Counted from the first letter of the stretch, positions 47,578 to 59,665 are shown. The stretch is DNA of 64,000 nt from Protea cynaroides (GCA_028583415.1 CM053266.1:6085217-6149216), one strand, 5' to 3'. Made by a program: numbers and translations. The notes: generated from the letters alone by a model not told the origin.

Positions 47578-50500
47578 CAAAATGCAAGGTCCATGTACAT
47601 TTACGATTCCATGTGTGATTGATAATACTAAGTTTGAACGTGTCCTGTTAGACTTAGGTGCATCCATAAATGTCATGCCATACTCAATTTATGCATCTTT
47701 AAATTTGGGTCCTTTGAATAAAATGGGTGTAATTATCCAATTAGCTTACCGTTCTAATGCATATCCTGAGGGAGTAATTGAGGATGTTTTGGTACAAGTA
47801 AATGAGTTAATTTTTCCTGCTGATTTCTATATTTTAAATATGGAAGACAGTAATTCCCCAAATCCTACCCTAATACTGTTAGGAAAACCTTTCCTCAAAA
47901 CTGCTAAAACAAATATTGATGTCCATGATGGTACCCTTACCATGGAGTTCGATGGAGAAATTATCAAATTCAATATATTTGAGGCTATGAGGTATCCTCA
48001 CTCTGATGTTCAATCTGTATTTTCTATTGATATAGTTGATGTGTTTATACAAGAGGTTTTTGAATTGAGCTATGAGGATGAGCTGGACGTGGTACTTATT
48101 CAAGGATTGAGAAAAACTGACACAACAATGCATCTGAGTCATGAGATTGAAGAAATGATTATGGCATTACAGTCATTACCTCCATTTACTAAAGAGTATG
48201 AAGTTAAGAAATTGGATTTAATACCATCTCATGACAAACTGTTACCTTCTGTTGTGCAGGCATCAATCTTGGAGCTAAAACCTCTTCCTAACCACCTTAA
48301 GTATGCTTATCTAGGAGATGATGAGTTATTACCTGTTATCATTGCAAAGAACTTGACAAGTGTGCAAGAAGAGAGGCTTTTGAGAGTGCTACGGGACAAT
48401 AAAACAGCAATCGGTTAAACTATAGCTGACATCAAGGGCATAAGTCCATCAATGTGCATGCATCGAATCTTATTGGAAGATGGTGCTAGACCAAACCGAG
48501 AAGCTCAAAGGAGACTAAACCCTCAGATGATGGAGGTAGTGAAGAAGGAGATTCTAAAGTTATTGGATGTAGGAATCATTTACCCAATTTCAGATGGCAA
48601 ATGGGTAAGTCCAATCCAAGTTGTGCCGAAAAAGTCTGGAGTGACAGTGGTCAAGAACCAAGACAATGAATTCGTTCCAACAAGGGTTGTGAATGGATGG
48701 AGGATGTGCATAGACTACCGCAAGCTAAACACAATGACAAGGAAGGATCATTTTCCACTACCATTTATTGATCAGATGCTTGAGTGATTGGCAGGTAAGT
48801 TTTTTTTACTGTTTCTTTGATGGGTATTCGGGTTATAATCAAATTGTCATTGCATCAGAGGATCAGGAAAAAACAGTATTTACATGCCCATTTGGGGCTT
48901 TTGCTTTTTTGAAGAATGCCTTTTGGGCTTTGCAATGCACCAGGTACATTTCAGAGATGCATGATGAGCATATTTTCAGATTTAATAGAAAATTACATTG
49001 AAGTTTTCATGGATGATTTTACGGTATATGGTAATTCATTTGATGCTTGTTTGGATAATCCATCTCAGGTGCTTGAACGTTGCATTGAAACAAACCTTTT
49101 TCTGAATTTTGAAAAATGCCATTTCATGGTAGAATAAGGAATAGTTTTAGGATATGTAGTTTCAAGTAAGGGTATTGAGGTCGATAAGGCAAAAATTGAT
49201 TTAATTGTAAACTTACCCTACCCCTCAAGTGTGCGGGAAGTGCGTTCGTTTCTTGGCCATGCAGGTTTTTATCGCATATTCATGAAGGACTTCTCAAAGA
49301 TTGCCCTACCATTGTCTAAACTATTGCAAAAAGATGTGTCATTTGAGTTTGGTCAAGAGTGCAAGGAAGCTTTTGACAAGCTAAAATCTGTATTAACTAC
49401 GACTCCCATTATCCAACCCCCTTATTGGAGTTTGCCATTTGAGATAATGTGTGATGCGAGAAATTATGCGGTTGGAGCAGTCTTAAACAACGTGTTGGCA
49501 AGCAAGCTTATGTGATTCATTATGCATCCCGGACACTCAATGCGGCTCAGTGCAATTATTCTACGATCGAAAAAGAGCTTTTAGCTATAGTGTTTGCTTT
49601 AGATAAATTTCGATCTTATATACTTGGGTCTAAAGTGATTGTATTTTCTGACCATGCAGCATTGAAATATCTATTGACGAAGAAGGAGTCGAAGCCTTGA
49701 TTGATCAGGTGGATTCTTCTGTTGCAAGAGTTTGATCTTTTGATCAAAGACAAAAAAAGAGCTGAAAATCTAGTAGCAGATCACTTAAGTCGATTGGCAA
49801 GAGAAGAGAATCCCGAGCCCTTGAACAAATTCTTTCCCGATGAGCATTTATTCACCCTACAAAGTATGGTTCCATGGTACGCTGATCTGGTAAATTATTT
49901 AGTTGGTAGGGTCATACCTGATGGAATAAGTAGAGCAAAAAAGGACAAACTTAAAAGCGAGGAAAAATACTATGTATGGGATGATCCATACTTATGGAGA
50001 TATTGTTCGGATCAAATTATTAGGAGATGTGTGCCTGATTCTAAAATTCAGTCTATCCTTACTTTTTGTCATGCTTATGCTTGTGGAGGTCATTTCGGAA
50101 CCAAAAGAACAGCTAAGAAAGTGTTAGATAGTGGTTTTTATTGGCCTACATTATTTCATGATGCTTATGTCATTTGTAAGACATGTGAACAGTGCCAAAA
50201 GATAGGAAGTTTAACCCTTAGGAATGAGATGATACAAATTCCAATACTTATATGTGAACTTTTTGATGTGTGGGGTAGTGATTTTATGGGTCCATTTCCT
50301 TCGTCTTTTGGTTTTGTTTACATATTGCTTGCAGTTGATTATGTTTTGAAATGGGTAAAAGCAATCGCCACCAAAACTAATGATTCCAAGGTTGTTATAG
50401 GTTTTATCAGGTCTAACATCTTTAGCAGGTTCGGGATACCAAGAGCACTGATTAGTGATCAAGGAACTCATTTCTGCAATAGGCCACTGGAGGCGTTGCT

Positions 50501-51170
50501 AAAGAAGTATGGTGTTTTTCATAAAACATCTACACCCTACCACTCTCAAACAAATGGACAAGCCAAAATATCCAATAGAGAAGTTAAATCTATTTTGGAG
50601 AAGACTGTAAAACCAAACAGAAAGGATTGGAGCCTTCGACTTGATGATGCATTATGGTCTTACCAAACAGCATACAAGACGCCTATTGGGATGTCCCCTT
50701 ATCGGTTAATTTTTGGTAAGTCATGTCACCTTCCTGTAGAATTAGAGCACAAGGCTTATTGGGCAGTCAAGAGTTGCAACATGGAGATGGACGATGCTGG
50801 TATGCATAAGAAATTGCAATTACAAGAATTGGAGGAAATACAACTTGAGGCTTACGAAAATTCCAGCATACACAAGGACAAGACTAAGGTGTTTTATGAC
50901 AAAAGGATTATGAGGAAGCAACTTGTAATTGGACAGAAAGTCTTGCTTTACAATTCGAGACTTAAATTGATGCCTGGTAAGTTACGTTCTCATTGGATTG
51001 GACCTTTTGAAGTTACTAATGTGTTTCCTTATGGTACAGCTGAAGTTCAAAGTTTCGAAACTAACAAGGTTTTCAAGGTTAATGGGCATCGACTCAAGAC
51101 ATTCTATGAAGGCTTTCATGAGCATACTATAGACGAAGTACAACTGGGGGATCCCATTTATTCTGATTGA
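47578..51170 (+). pseudogene. pol of element G: protease-RT-RNase H-integrase
   Basis: Protease with LLDLGASINVMPYS (about 47648). RT with MCIDYRKLNTMTRKDHFPLPF, FGLCNAPGTFQ and catalytic VFMDDFTVYG (about 49004). RNase H, about 49290-49700. Integrase from 49701 with a zinc region (CKTCEQC), core residues in WGSDFMGPFP and LISDQGTHFC, then NGQAK, where the catalytic Glu expected 35 residues after the second Asp is Lys (50565-50567, AAA). The frame runs uninterrupted through the integrase C-terminus to 51170. Breaks: stop at 48416, TGA 48785, frameshift between 48787 and 48916, TAA 49135, frameshift near 49513, TGA 49698. Confidence 0.9.
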
Positions 51171-52680
51171 GGAGTATTGAGTCGAGCTAACGACGTTAAA
51201 CACAAGCGCTGCTTGGGAGGCAACCTAAGAAATCAGATTTATTTTTCTTATCATTTTTAATTACTTTTATTTACATCTTTCCATTACATTTTTAACTTCC
51301 ATTGCGGACAATGTCAGATTTAAGTGTGGGGGGAGGAATTACTATTTATCTTTTATTTTATTTTTATTTTTATTTTTTAAGTTTTGTTTTTAATTCTTGT
51401 ATGATGTGTTAGAAAAAAAATTTCAAAAGTTGAATTTTAAAAAAAAAAATCACTTCAATAGACTAAGAGAACATGTATGCCATGGATTGGAACTATTTGA
51501 ATGTGAAAAAAATTACATATATGAATTAGTTGAAACAACTTGCTAAATGAGCTTTGAATAACATTGATAGTTGCATTTAGAGGTAAGCATGCAGGTTTAG
51601 TAAATGGAATCCAACCAAGCGAGCTTTTGAGCCAAACTAGATTGAGGCATCTATGTCAATCTTTATTTTTCTTTGAAGAGTGATATTCTACTATGCTTTT
51701 GTATCTCTAGAACTTGCTTTGAACCGTGTCAAGATTACATTGATATGTGTAGACATGAAGATGATAAAGGCAAATAGGATTTTACAACCACTTACTTAAA
51801 TGGCCAACCTTATATATTTTTACCCTTAGTGGACCCACTTTGAGCTTTTAAACTTTATTATTCATTGAACCCTAAACCATGAGCCTTGAATTATTTTTTT
51901 TTCTCATGTTTTACGAACCTTTGAGCTAGTAGAGCATTGAGAATTATCTAATGGGTTTGAGAGAGATATATATTGAATAAGTATGGGGGTGCTATTCTCA
52001 AAAGTGATGGTTGTATGTCAAGAAGTGGGATGTAATGGGAGTAAATGGTCTTTGTTATGTTTATAATGTCATGCTCTTCTAAAAAAAATTCAAATAGCAA
52101 AACATAGTTCTCAAATGAAAAGAAAAAGAATGAAAGAAAAAGAAACTGGTGTTTGGGATGTTTTGTTGAAGAGCTTTATCTATGAGCCCTTACCATTTAG
52201 ATTGCTCAATTTTTTTGTCTTAATGCTCTATTAGTCTCTTGGGTTTTAGCGTCAGTACATTTTTCTTATCCGTACCTTGAACCCTAGCCCCATTACAATC
52301 TTGATAAAGACCTTTTGATTCATGTATGTGTGTATTCTAAGTAATGGAGATTTTGGTGAATAAGCAAGCCTATGTAGTGCATCTTCATAGGAAGATCTTG
52401 AGTGAAACAGTTAAACCTTGAATTCTTGAATGATTAGAGAGAATCCCAAGAGAAAATCTACTAAACATTAGCATGTTTCCTTTTGAATAAGACTGGTATG
52501 TTAGATATTGCTCATATTTACTAAGTGGCCTTTGACTATGACATATATTGTTCTCTTGATCTCTTGAATTAGTTTCTGATTCATGGTACACATATTCTTT
52601 GAATGCTGTGGGATAAAAGTGAAAAAAAAATTTAGTATTTAGTTTGCCCAGGATGTGCAAGAGCTAAGTGTGGGGGAATT
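51171..52680 (+). other. Non-coding 3' region of element G
   Basis: 1.5 kb, AT-rich, no env-like or other coding region seen. It contains a first polypurine-like tract AAGTGTGGGGGGAGG at about 51321-51335, and the terminal tract AAGTGTGGGGGAATT at about 52667-52681, next to the 3' LTR. Confidence 0.7.
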
Positions 52681-54024
52681 TGATGGATTCATAATTTTAT
52701 ATATTTATTTCCCTTATATTTAGTTTATTTAACATATTATATGTCTTATGGTACTCATTTGTAATGATTTCATATATATAAGTCATTGGTGAAAAATATT
52801 GGTAATTTATGTTTAAAATAAAAAAATTTTGATATTTTCAATAATGACAATCTGAATTTCATGCAGGTTTTTAATATGAAAAGAATTCTAGAAATCAAAC
52901 GTGATCCAAAAATCTGATCTGGAAAGCTGATTTGAATTCAAACCAGAGAAGGAAGATTACCACCCATACAAGGTTTACTATTGGAAGGATTTGATTGATT
53001 GTCAGAAATCTTGAGGAGAATATATACCTCTATGGAATATTACAAAGATTGGCAAATCTAGAGGTGGCATTTGGTTAATGATGGAATGATTCTCTATCTA
53101 ATCTAGGCAAGAGGATTTTGTTTAATCTTTATTTTCATGTAACAAGGTTGTCAATTCTAGACATACCAGTTTTAATCTTCTCTACTCTGGCTATTTAAGC
53201 AATGTAAAAGCTATGTAATAGAGCATCCAAGAATTATTGAGAAGATAGTCTTATTTCTTTTGTCTTTCTTTTCTATCATGTCTAACTAAGTTCTTTAGTC
53301 GATTCAAAGGGAATTCAATCCGGTTAGTAAAATTGTGAGACTCTGTTTTTAATTGTAATTATTTTTCTATTCAAATATCTGTGTTTCTTGGTTTTTTAAG
53401 TTAATGGTTGCATGATTCAGTTTATTAAGAGGCCTATTAATTGATTGAGTTATGTGGTTTATTGCTAACCTGAATCCATAATCCGTAATTATTATGGTGT
53501 TCAGGAAAAGTAGCAATTGAGCAGAACAATTATGATCCAAGTTTTTGTTACTTGCTTAGAGGAAACATAGAATGAATTAAATAATCTGACGCTTATTAGA
53601 TTGTTGTTCATCTTTAACTCCCTCCGAGAGTGTAATGCTATTAGTAAATTCATGAGGATTGCTTAATACCAATTGGTTTATTGATAAGAATTAAATTGTG
53701 TGTTGGGCTCAAATTAATAAAATTAGGGAAGGTAAGGATTGTCTGGCTTTTTGATAATCCTTTGTTAAATATTTGAACAGAGAATAATATATATGAGGTT
53801 AATGATCAATTTGCATCCGTGAGTAAATTTTCTTGAATCGACATCATCTTCTATTGAATTTTTGTTACTTAATTTTGTTGTCAATTAAATTGCAGAAGAA
53901 AACCCCCCTTTTTCTTGGTAAGTAGACAATTTGATTAACTAGTCTCTCTGGATTGACATTTACTTATCATTACTATTCATTATAGGTAGAGTAATTTATT
54001 TTTGGTTGCGCTCGACACGCATCA
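52681..54024 (+). repeat. 3' LTR of element G
   Basis: 1344 bp, partner of 44123-45465, starting TGATGGATTC and ending ACGCATCA, followed by the GTACA duplication. Confidence 0.93.
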
Positions 54025-54029
54025 GTACA
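54025..54029. other. Target-site duplication of G, right copy
   Basis: GTACA, identical to 44118-44122; element H resumes at 54030. Confidence 0.9.
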
Positions 54030-54169
54030 CTTGATCTAGAGGAGTCGCTCCTAGGAACACCGGTTAGACTGTAGAGGCTCAGCAACTCGGAGAAGAATCG
54101 CCACCGGAGTGAAAACCAAATGGAAAAGTGAAGGAAATGCCCAAAATCGTGACTTTAAAGGCTATTTTG

Positions 54170-54300
54170 GGCATACCAGTCGGACTCAAGGCATGGGGAG
54201 TCCGACCGGTATCCCCTGCGGTATAGTCAGACCGGTATATACCGCAAAGCATTCCGGTTTCACTCAAAATGAGACCGGTACCGCGATCGGTATAGGAAAT
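54170..54300. promoter_or_regulatory. ACCGGTAT-type motif cluster, gag-aORF spacer (H)
   Basis: Several copies of GACCGGTA/TACCGGT-type words, including GGTACCGCGATCGGTAT at about 54280, which has a one-base variant in H's LTR at about 40757. The AGGGTCG words of A, B and F are absent. Confidence 0.55.
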
Positions 54301-54472
54301 TGTGCCCAAAAAATTCCGAAAATTCAAAATTTTTGTTCCATCCTTTTCTATTGATGAATAATTTTCTGTTGTGCATATATTGAGACTGAATAACATTGTT
54401 TTGGCTAATTATTTCATTCGTCTCATGTGTGTTCAATGCATTTAGATATCTTCAAAATTACAGTAGTCTGCA

Positions 54473-55834
54473 ATGGTGAGAGGAAATGGTCACAGAATTC
54501 CTCACAGACGCTATCACTCAAGAGTACCTCCTATTGAAAGGGATCTAGGAATGGAAAATTTTGAGGGAAATGAAGAGAGGGAAATGAGGAAGAACAAAAT
54601 CCCCACAATGGGAGTGGGAATCAAGTGGGAAGCAATGAATAAACTCCATTGCCGGGTCCTACACACTCAACCTCAAAAACCATGGTGGCAAATTTGGTCA
54701 CCCAAATGGAGGCCCAACAAAAGAGGTTCTTCGAAGAAATGCTGAAGATGTTCAGGCCACCTGGGCCTGTACCCACCAATGTGCCACCTGCTGCAATAGA
54801 AAATGTGAACACTGTACTGGTGGATGATGGTATAGCTACTGAGGACAGCAACAACAGGCAATACATCCCACATCGTTTCCCCAACAGTTTACAGGAACGT
54901 CCAACCCTAATCAAGACCAAGGGGTTTTTCAGGGTGGATTTCAAGGTGGATATCGGGGTGGATATGCATACCAGCCACCACGGTATGGATAGGCACCGTA
55001 TGGGTAGAGTAGCCTTTCTAGAGCAGTGGATGGATTTCTGAAACTGAAGCCACCAACTTTTACTACGAAGCCAGGGAAACCACTATGGCCAGCATAGTGG
55101 ATAGTTAAGATGGAAAAGAACTTTCGTTTGCTAGAGTGTTTTCGTAAAGAGAAGGTACTATAGGCCACCCATATGCTAAAGAAAGAAGCCAATGGATGGT
55201 GGAACTTAACTAGAGCATATTTGGAAATGAAGCATGGTATCATCACTTGGGCCATATTCAAAGGGCCTTCTTTAATAAGTACTTTCCAAGGAGCTTTTGT
55301 AACCAAATGGAGAAAGAGTTCCTCAGTCTGCAATAGTCTCAAATAACAGTGGAGGCTTACCAGCAGAAGTATGAGTAGTTGTTCTTCTTTACTCCAACTA
55401 GTATGCAGGAGGAAGAAACTAAGACCCATCATTTTACAATGGGTCTTAGAGGCATCATATGAGAACATGTGTTGGGGCGAGGACTGAAGATCTATAATTA
55501 AGCTGTATAGGTTGATAGAGTCATTGAAGTAAGCTAAGGAGAAAATTTCTTTGCACAGAACAGGGGTCTGAAGAGGCCTAACCCTGAGGCTCAAGGCAGA
55601 GGAAACAACAGGCCTTACCGTCCATTCAGGCCACTAGCTAACACTGTGCCACCCAGATCTGTTCATGTAATGACACAATAGGCAACAAGACAGAACACAA
55701 GTGTAAAGTGCTTCAATTGTCAACAGGTGGGCCACCACGTCAGAACGTGTCCACTACCAAAAAAGCAACCATAGCAAGCCAGGTGGATGTCGTTACCACT
55801 GAGGAAGCAGCCACATCACCTGATGTGGTTACTG
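54473..55834 (+). pseudogene. gag of element H, degenerate
   Basis: ATG 54473, ten nt after a predicted acceptor (AAATTACAG at 54463). The N-terminal part is split over two frames. Then comes a decayed gag core (FLKLKPPTFTTKPGKP at about 55030, LARGXF-like and KEFLSLQ-type segments to 55330) and a CCHC knuckle CFNCQQVGHHVRTC at about 55712-55753. Many stops and frameshifts. Identity rests on the order of motifs shared with A and B. It ends at the predicted gag-pro intron. Confidence 0.75.
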
Positions 55835-55915
55835 GTATGATTTTGTACTTACTCTCTTAGTCACTATTTTTATTTGTATGAGCATGTAGAACAAAGGGCA
55901 ACCTAAAAACCTCAG
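55835..55915 (+). other. Predicted 81-nt intron between gag and protease (H)
   Basis: Starts GTATGATTTTG and ends AAAACCTCAG, at the same protein position as in A and B; length divisible by three, with in-frame stops inside. It keeps the internal block TGAGCATGTAGA seen in A and B. Confidence 0.58.
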
Positions 55916-56649
55916 GTATGGTAAACATAGCAGGGGTACCCGGTAGACTTGTTCGACTCAGGGGCCCATTCCTTTGTGTTAGTATCATTTGGGAAAGGAC
56001 TAGATCAACCCATCAAGACTTTGAAACCCAACCTATTAGTTCGATCCCCCATGGGAATGGAAGTGGTATTATAAGAATATTATGGACCTTGCCCAGTATA
56101 TATTGAAGGGCAAGATTTGGAAGCCAATCTAGTCCAGCTTGAGATGTCAGATTTTGATGTCATTCTAGGAATGGACTAGTTATCCTAGCACTCAGCAAGC
56201 CTATTGTATGCTGAGAGAAGCTATCCTTCAAGGACAATAAAGGAAAGGAGTTCAACTTCAAAGGGATTAAGTTGCTTAGAAAGAGAAAGCTTATACTCTC
56301 TGCCCTTAAAGCAAAGAGGTGCCTAGAAAAAGGGGGAGTAGGATACCTCCTATCAGTTGTGAATGTGACCGCTGGCTTACCAAAGATGGAAGATATTGAG
56401 GTAGTACGGGAGTTTCCTGACATGTTTCCAGAAGACCTATCCGAATTACCACCAGACAGGGCGACTGAGTTTGTGATAGATCTTCTGCCAGGGGTAGCGT
56501 CAGTGTCTAGGGCACCCTACAGAATGGCTCCTATGGAGTTGAAGGAATTAAACACCCAGTTGCAAGAATTATTGGACAAGGGATTCATAAGGCCGAGTAT
56601 ATCACCTTGGGGAGCACCCGTGCTATTTGTCAAGAAGAAAGATGGTAGC
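55916..56649 (+). pseudogene. Protease and start of RT of element H, cut by F
   Basis: Contains a frameshifted protease active-site region (FDSGAHSF in a second frame, about 55950), FDVILGMD followed by a stop, then an open stretch from 56272: ILSALKAKRCLEKGGVGYLLSVV, EVVREFPDMFPEDLSELPPDRATEFVIDLLPG, FIRPSISPWGAPVLFVKKKDGS. It stops abruptly at 56649, where F's LTR begins. The rest of pol is outside the window. Confidence 0.82.
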
Positions 56650-59098
56650 TGTGAAACCCGTATGCCACGAACCCGGTCTAACCTTACATTTCGTGTCGTG
56701 ACTAGTATACATATCATGGTCGAGCCAAGTGGACCAAGTGCGTGAAGAAACCCAAGACCCAATATTAAATTTAACTCAAAAATAGTCAAAATGAGGGTAG
56801 GGTCGCATGCCTAAACAGGTAGGGTCGACCCCACCTCAAAAGAAGTCCAACTCATGACTTTTTGGTCGTGGGGTCGCATGGGTCTCAGATTATGCGACCC
56901 TAGCATCGACCCTAGCATCGACCCTAGCATCGACCCTAGGAAAATAGTAAAAACAGCACGAACTGAAAATTAGGAAACTTTCTTAATTTAGAATGGGACC
57001 TTTCCTAAACTCAATGGGACTTATTTTGGAGGGTTTTCCTCTATAAATAGGACGTCCCTAAGCCTCTTTTACTCCTTTTAAAACCCTAATTGAAAGTGAG
57101 AGAAAGAGAAGAGAAGGAAGAGAAGAAGAGAAGGAAAACTTGAAGAAAAGGCTAAGGAAGAAAAAGAAGTTCAGAGAAATCTCTGAAACTCAGACTACAG
57201 AAGGTATGAACCTCAATCCCTATCTGAATTGAAAGCTTAGAATAGATTATGATGAAGTTAGGTTAGGAGAAACCCCAATACCATCCATCCATGGATAAAT
57301 TTCAATGGAAATCATGGAGGAAATCATTGAAAACTATGTAAAGTGAGTAACTTGAACTTTTAAGCCATAGAACAATCATAGAATGGACTATGGAAGTAAG
57401 ACAAAGGACCCAAACATGAAAGAATAAACTGTAGAATGAAGGTCGACTTAAACTATGTGCGGTCGCACGTAGGGTCGATTGGTAACCGACCCTATCAGAC
57501 CACAGGATCGACCCCAAGCTCTCGGGAAGTCCAGGGAAGCTGCGGTCGCACCTAGGGTCGATAGGACAACCGACCCTAGCATCGACCATATACCCTGGGG
57601 TCGCAAAAACCTGCGACCCAACCTATGACCCATCCTGCAACCCTAGCTTTACAACAAGCTTAAAACTGTCGGAATGAATTCTAATTAAAATCTATTGACT
57701 TGTCAGGTTATCCTATTGATATAAAGGTGATTCTAAAGGCTTGAAAGTGGATCTACACTCAAGAAAAGGTGAGGAAACAAGACCTAAATTAATTGGCTAA
57801 TAATAAACTATTTTATTTTATTGAGTCCAACACTGTGTGATTTCATCCTTGTATGCTTGTAATGTGCATTTAACATGTCATACAATATTTTTATTATTAC
57901 TGTTCATGCATATTTAATTTTATTGTTTATAACATGATGATGATGATGATGATAGGATTAGGCATATGAATGTTTGTGTTTGGCTGGTGTACATGGTGCG
58001 GGTAGGGGATGGTATCAACCGGTACTTCAATGCCATTTTCATTGGGTTATATTGTGCCATAGTTCTACTCAAGTCATGTCCACTAAGCAAATGTTGTTGT
58101 ACTTGATGCGGATAGAGGATGGTATCAATCGGTACTTTAATGTCGTTTTCATTGGGAATATTGTGTCATAGCTCTATACAAGTTTTGTCCACTAACATCA
58201 TCGAATCGCCATTACCTTAGTAGAGCTATTACGTCGTAGGGCACCAAGGGAGGTTGGCTCGGACCGTGTAGTCTCTGACTCTGTCGGGGGCCTTAACTCT
58301 ATCTCTATGGACGTATTGAGGGATGCTGGGGTGAGGCCTTGGATACACTGTTTGCCATTAGGATTGGTTAGTTGCGAGCCCAGTTTGCAAGAAGCCCTCG
58401 CCAACAGGGGCTTACATGTTGGTATGGTATCAACCAGTACTTTAATGCCGTTTTCATTACGATATATTGTGCCATAGTGGGTGCATGTAGTGTCGATAGT
58501 GCCGTTTTCATTGGGCAGTTCCACACACTCATGTATAGAGGTGAGGCGACCTCCGAACCTTTCTATAGCACATTGCAAACTTATATACCAGACCACAGTT
58601 ATGAATTTAATGCAAGCATATGTTTGTTGCATTGTTTTGTTTTCTCACTAAGCTCAAGTTGGAGAGCTGACCCTCATGCGCACAAATCTTTTAGTTTCTA
58701 ATGTTGCAGGTATTACGGTTGAAGATTATGACAACATGCCAATATATGAATAGGTGGCGGCTATGATGAGCAAGCTGTGGAGGACGAACATGGTTCATTA
58801 AGTGAGCGTTTCAACTATGGATACGCTTAGTGTTTAATTTTTGTATTTGAATATTTGTAATATGTATTAAATTATGTTTTGGTTACTTGAAGATAAATGG
58901 AATATCAATTATTTATCATGACTAGACCTCAGTTCATTATCTGTAAGACTTCCGTTATTTACTTTATTATCTCTGATTAATTTGGAATGTGTTTTGGTTT
59001 AACAACGTGGGCATAGCTTATTCGAGATCTTGGTTTAACCGTTGGTTTATTGACGGTTCATCACACCATTTTGGTTAGTCCAGAATTGGGGTGTGACA
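56650..59098 (+). repeat. 5' LTR of element F
   Basis: 2449 bp. Starts TGTGAAACCCG and ends GGGGTGTGACA. AGGGTCG/CGACCCT clusters at about 56800-56945 (including CATCGACCCTAG in tandem) and 57460-57650; splice-donor-like AAG/GTATGAAC at 57204. An ATG/ATC microsatellite lies near 57938. Four modules of the form GCCGTTTTCATTGGG lie at about 58030-58520. Confidence 0.9.
57042..57049 (+). promoter_or_regulatory. TATA box of F's 5' LTR
   Basis: TATAAATA in CTCTATAAATAGGACGTCC, identical in context to B and A. Confidence 0.75.
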
Positions 59099-59101
59099 AC
59101 T

Positions 59102-59113
59102 TGGTATCAGAGC
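59102..59113 (+). other. Primer binding site of element F
   Basis: TGGTATCAGAGC, a perfect match to the initiator tRNA-Met complement, three bases after the LTR. Confidence 0.92.
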
Positions 59114-59580
59114 TCTCAGGCCTTTCCCATGAAACCTGAATGCTTCTACTAGAGTCCATGAACTGAGTTAGGATAAATTAAAAGCTTTAATACAAACACA
59201 CCATAAGCACTTGTGTTGGTTGAAACAGAACATAAACAAGACAATAGTGTACATATTAAAGGTGGAACCATATATATACACAAACAAAAGAGAAAATTCA
59301 AAACTTATCATGATAAACGAATAATATAGAGTATGATCTACGAGCAGTTATCTAAGTATACAAAGGATATAGTACAGTAACCGAAACATTGGAATACCGA
59401 GTTGGTACTCACAAGATGTGAAACTCGATGTTTGACAGAGGAAGAAGGAAAATGGCTAGTAATGCCAAAATCCCTGTAGAGATAAAGGGAAAGATCTCAG
59501 GCTAAATCCAACAGAGATAAGAGAATAATGGCCATACATTAAGAATAAGTGTAACTACAAGAAGATAAAGATATACTCCT

Positions 59581-59665
59581 GAGTGACATGGAGACTCAGA
59601 ATGAGATCCACCACAAGCTGATCCATTACCCGCTGAGCATTAAGTAAAAGTTGCAGCTTGACCCC
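59581..59665 (-). pseudogene. Relic of the aORF coiled coil in element F
   Basis: On the minus strand it reads LLLNAQRVMDQLVVDLILSL, which matches ELLNAQRASDQRLAELTASL of A's aORF. The N-terminal domain is not found, so the aORF has been almost entirely deleted. Its position between the primer site and gag is the expected one. Confidence 0.5.

Larger units (their letters stand above)
44123..54024 (+). mobile_element. Athila-type Ty3/gypsy retrotransposon G
   Basis: 9902 bp: LTRs of 1343 and 1344 bp differing by a few percent, primer site for tRNA-Asp, gag, protease, RT, RNase H and integrase, a 1.5-kb non-coding 3' region and a polypurine tract. It is flanked by the exact duplication GTACA. 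The protein motifs match the Athila/Tat side of the gypsy elements, not the chromoviruses, and no chromodomain is present. It has several frameshifts and stops but no large deletion. Confidence 0.93.
39808..56649 (+). mobile_element. Tekay-like element H, interrupted by G and F
   Basis: 5' LTR 39808-42128, primer site, antisense aORF, then G (44123-54024), spacer, gag from 54473, short intron, protease and the start of RT to 56649, where F is inserted. The remainder is outside the window. The left flanking 5-mer is TGTAG (39803-39807). The first bases of the LTR align with the start of F's LTR, which places the boundary. Confidence 0.75.

Noticed and set aside
51171..52680. env-like gene in G
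   Set aside because: No long frame, signal peptide or membrane segment; AT-rich and full of stops in all frames.
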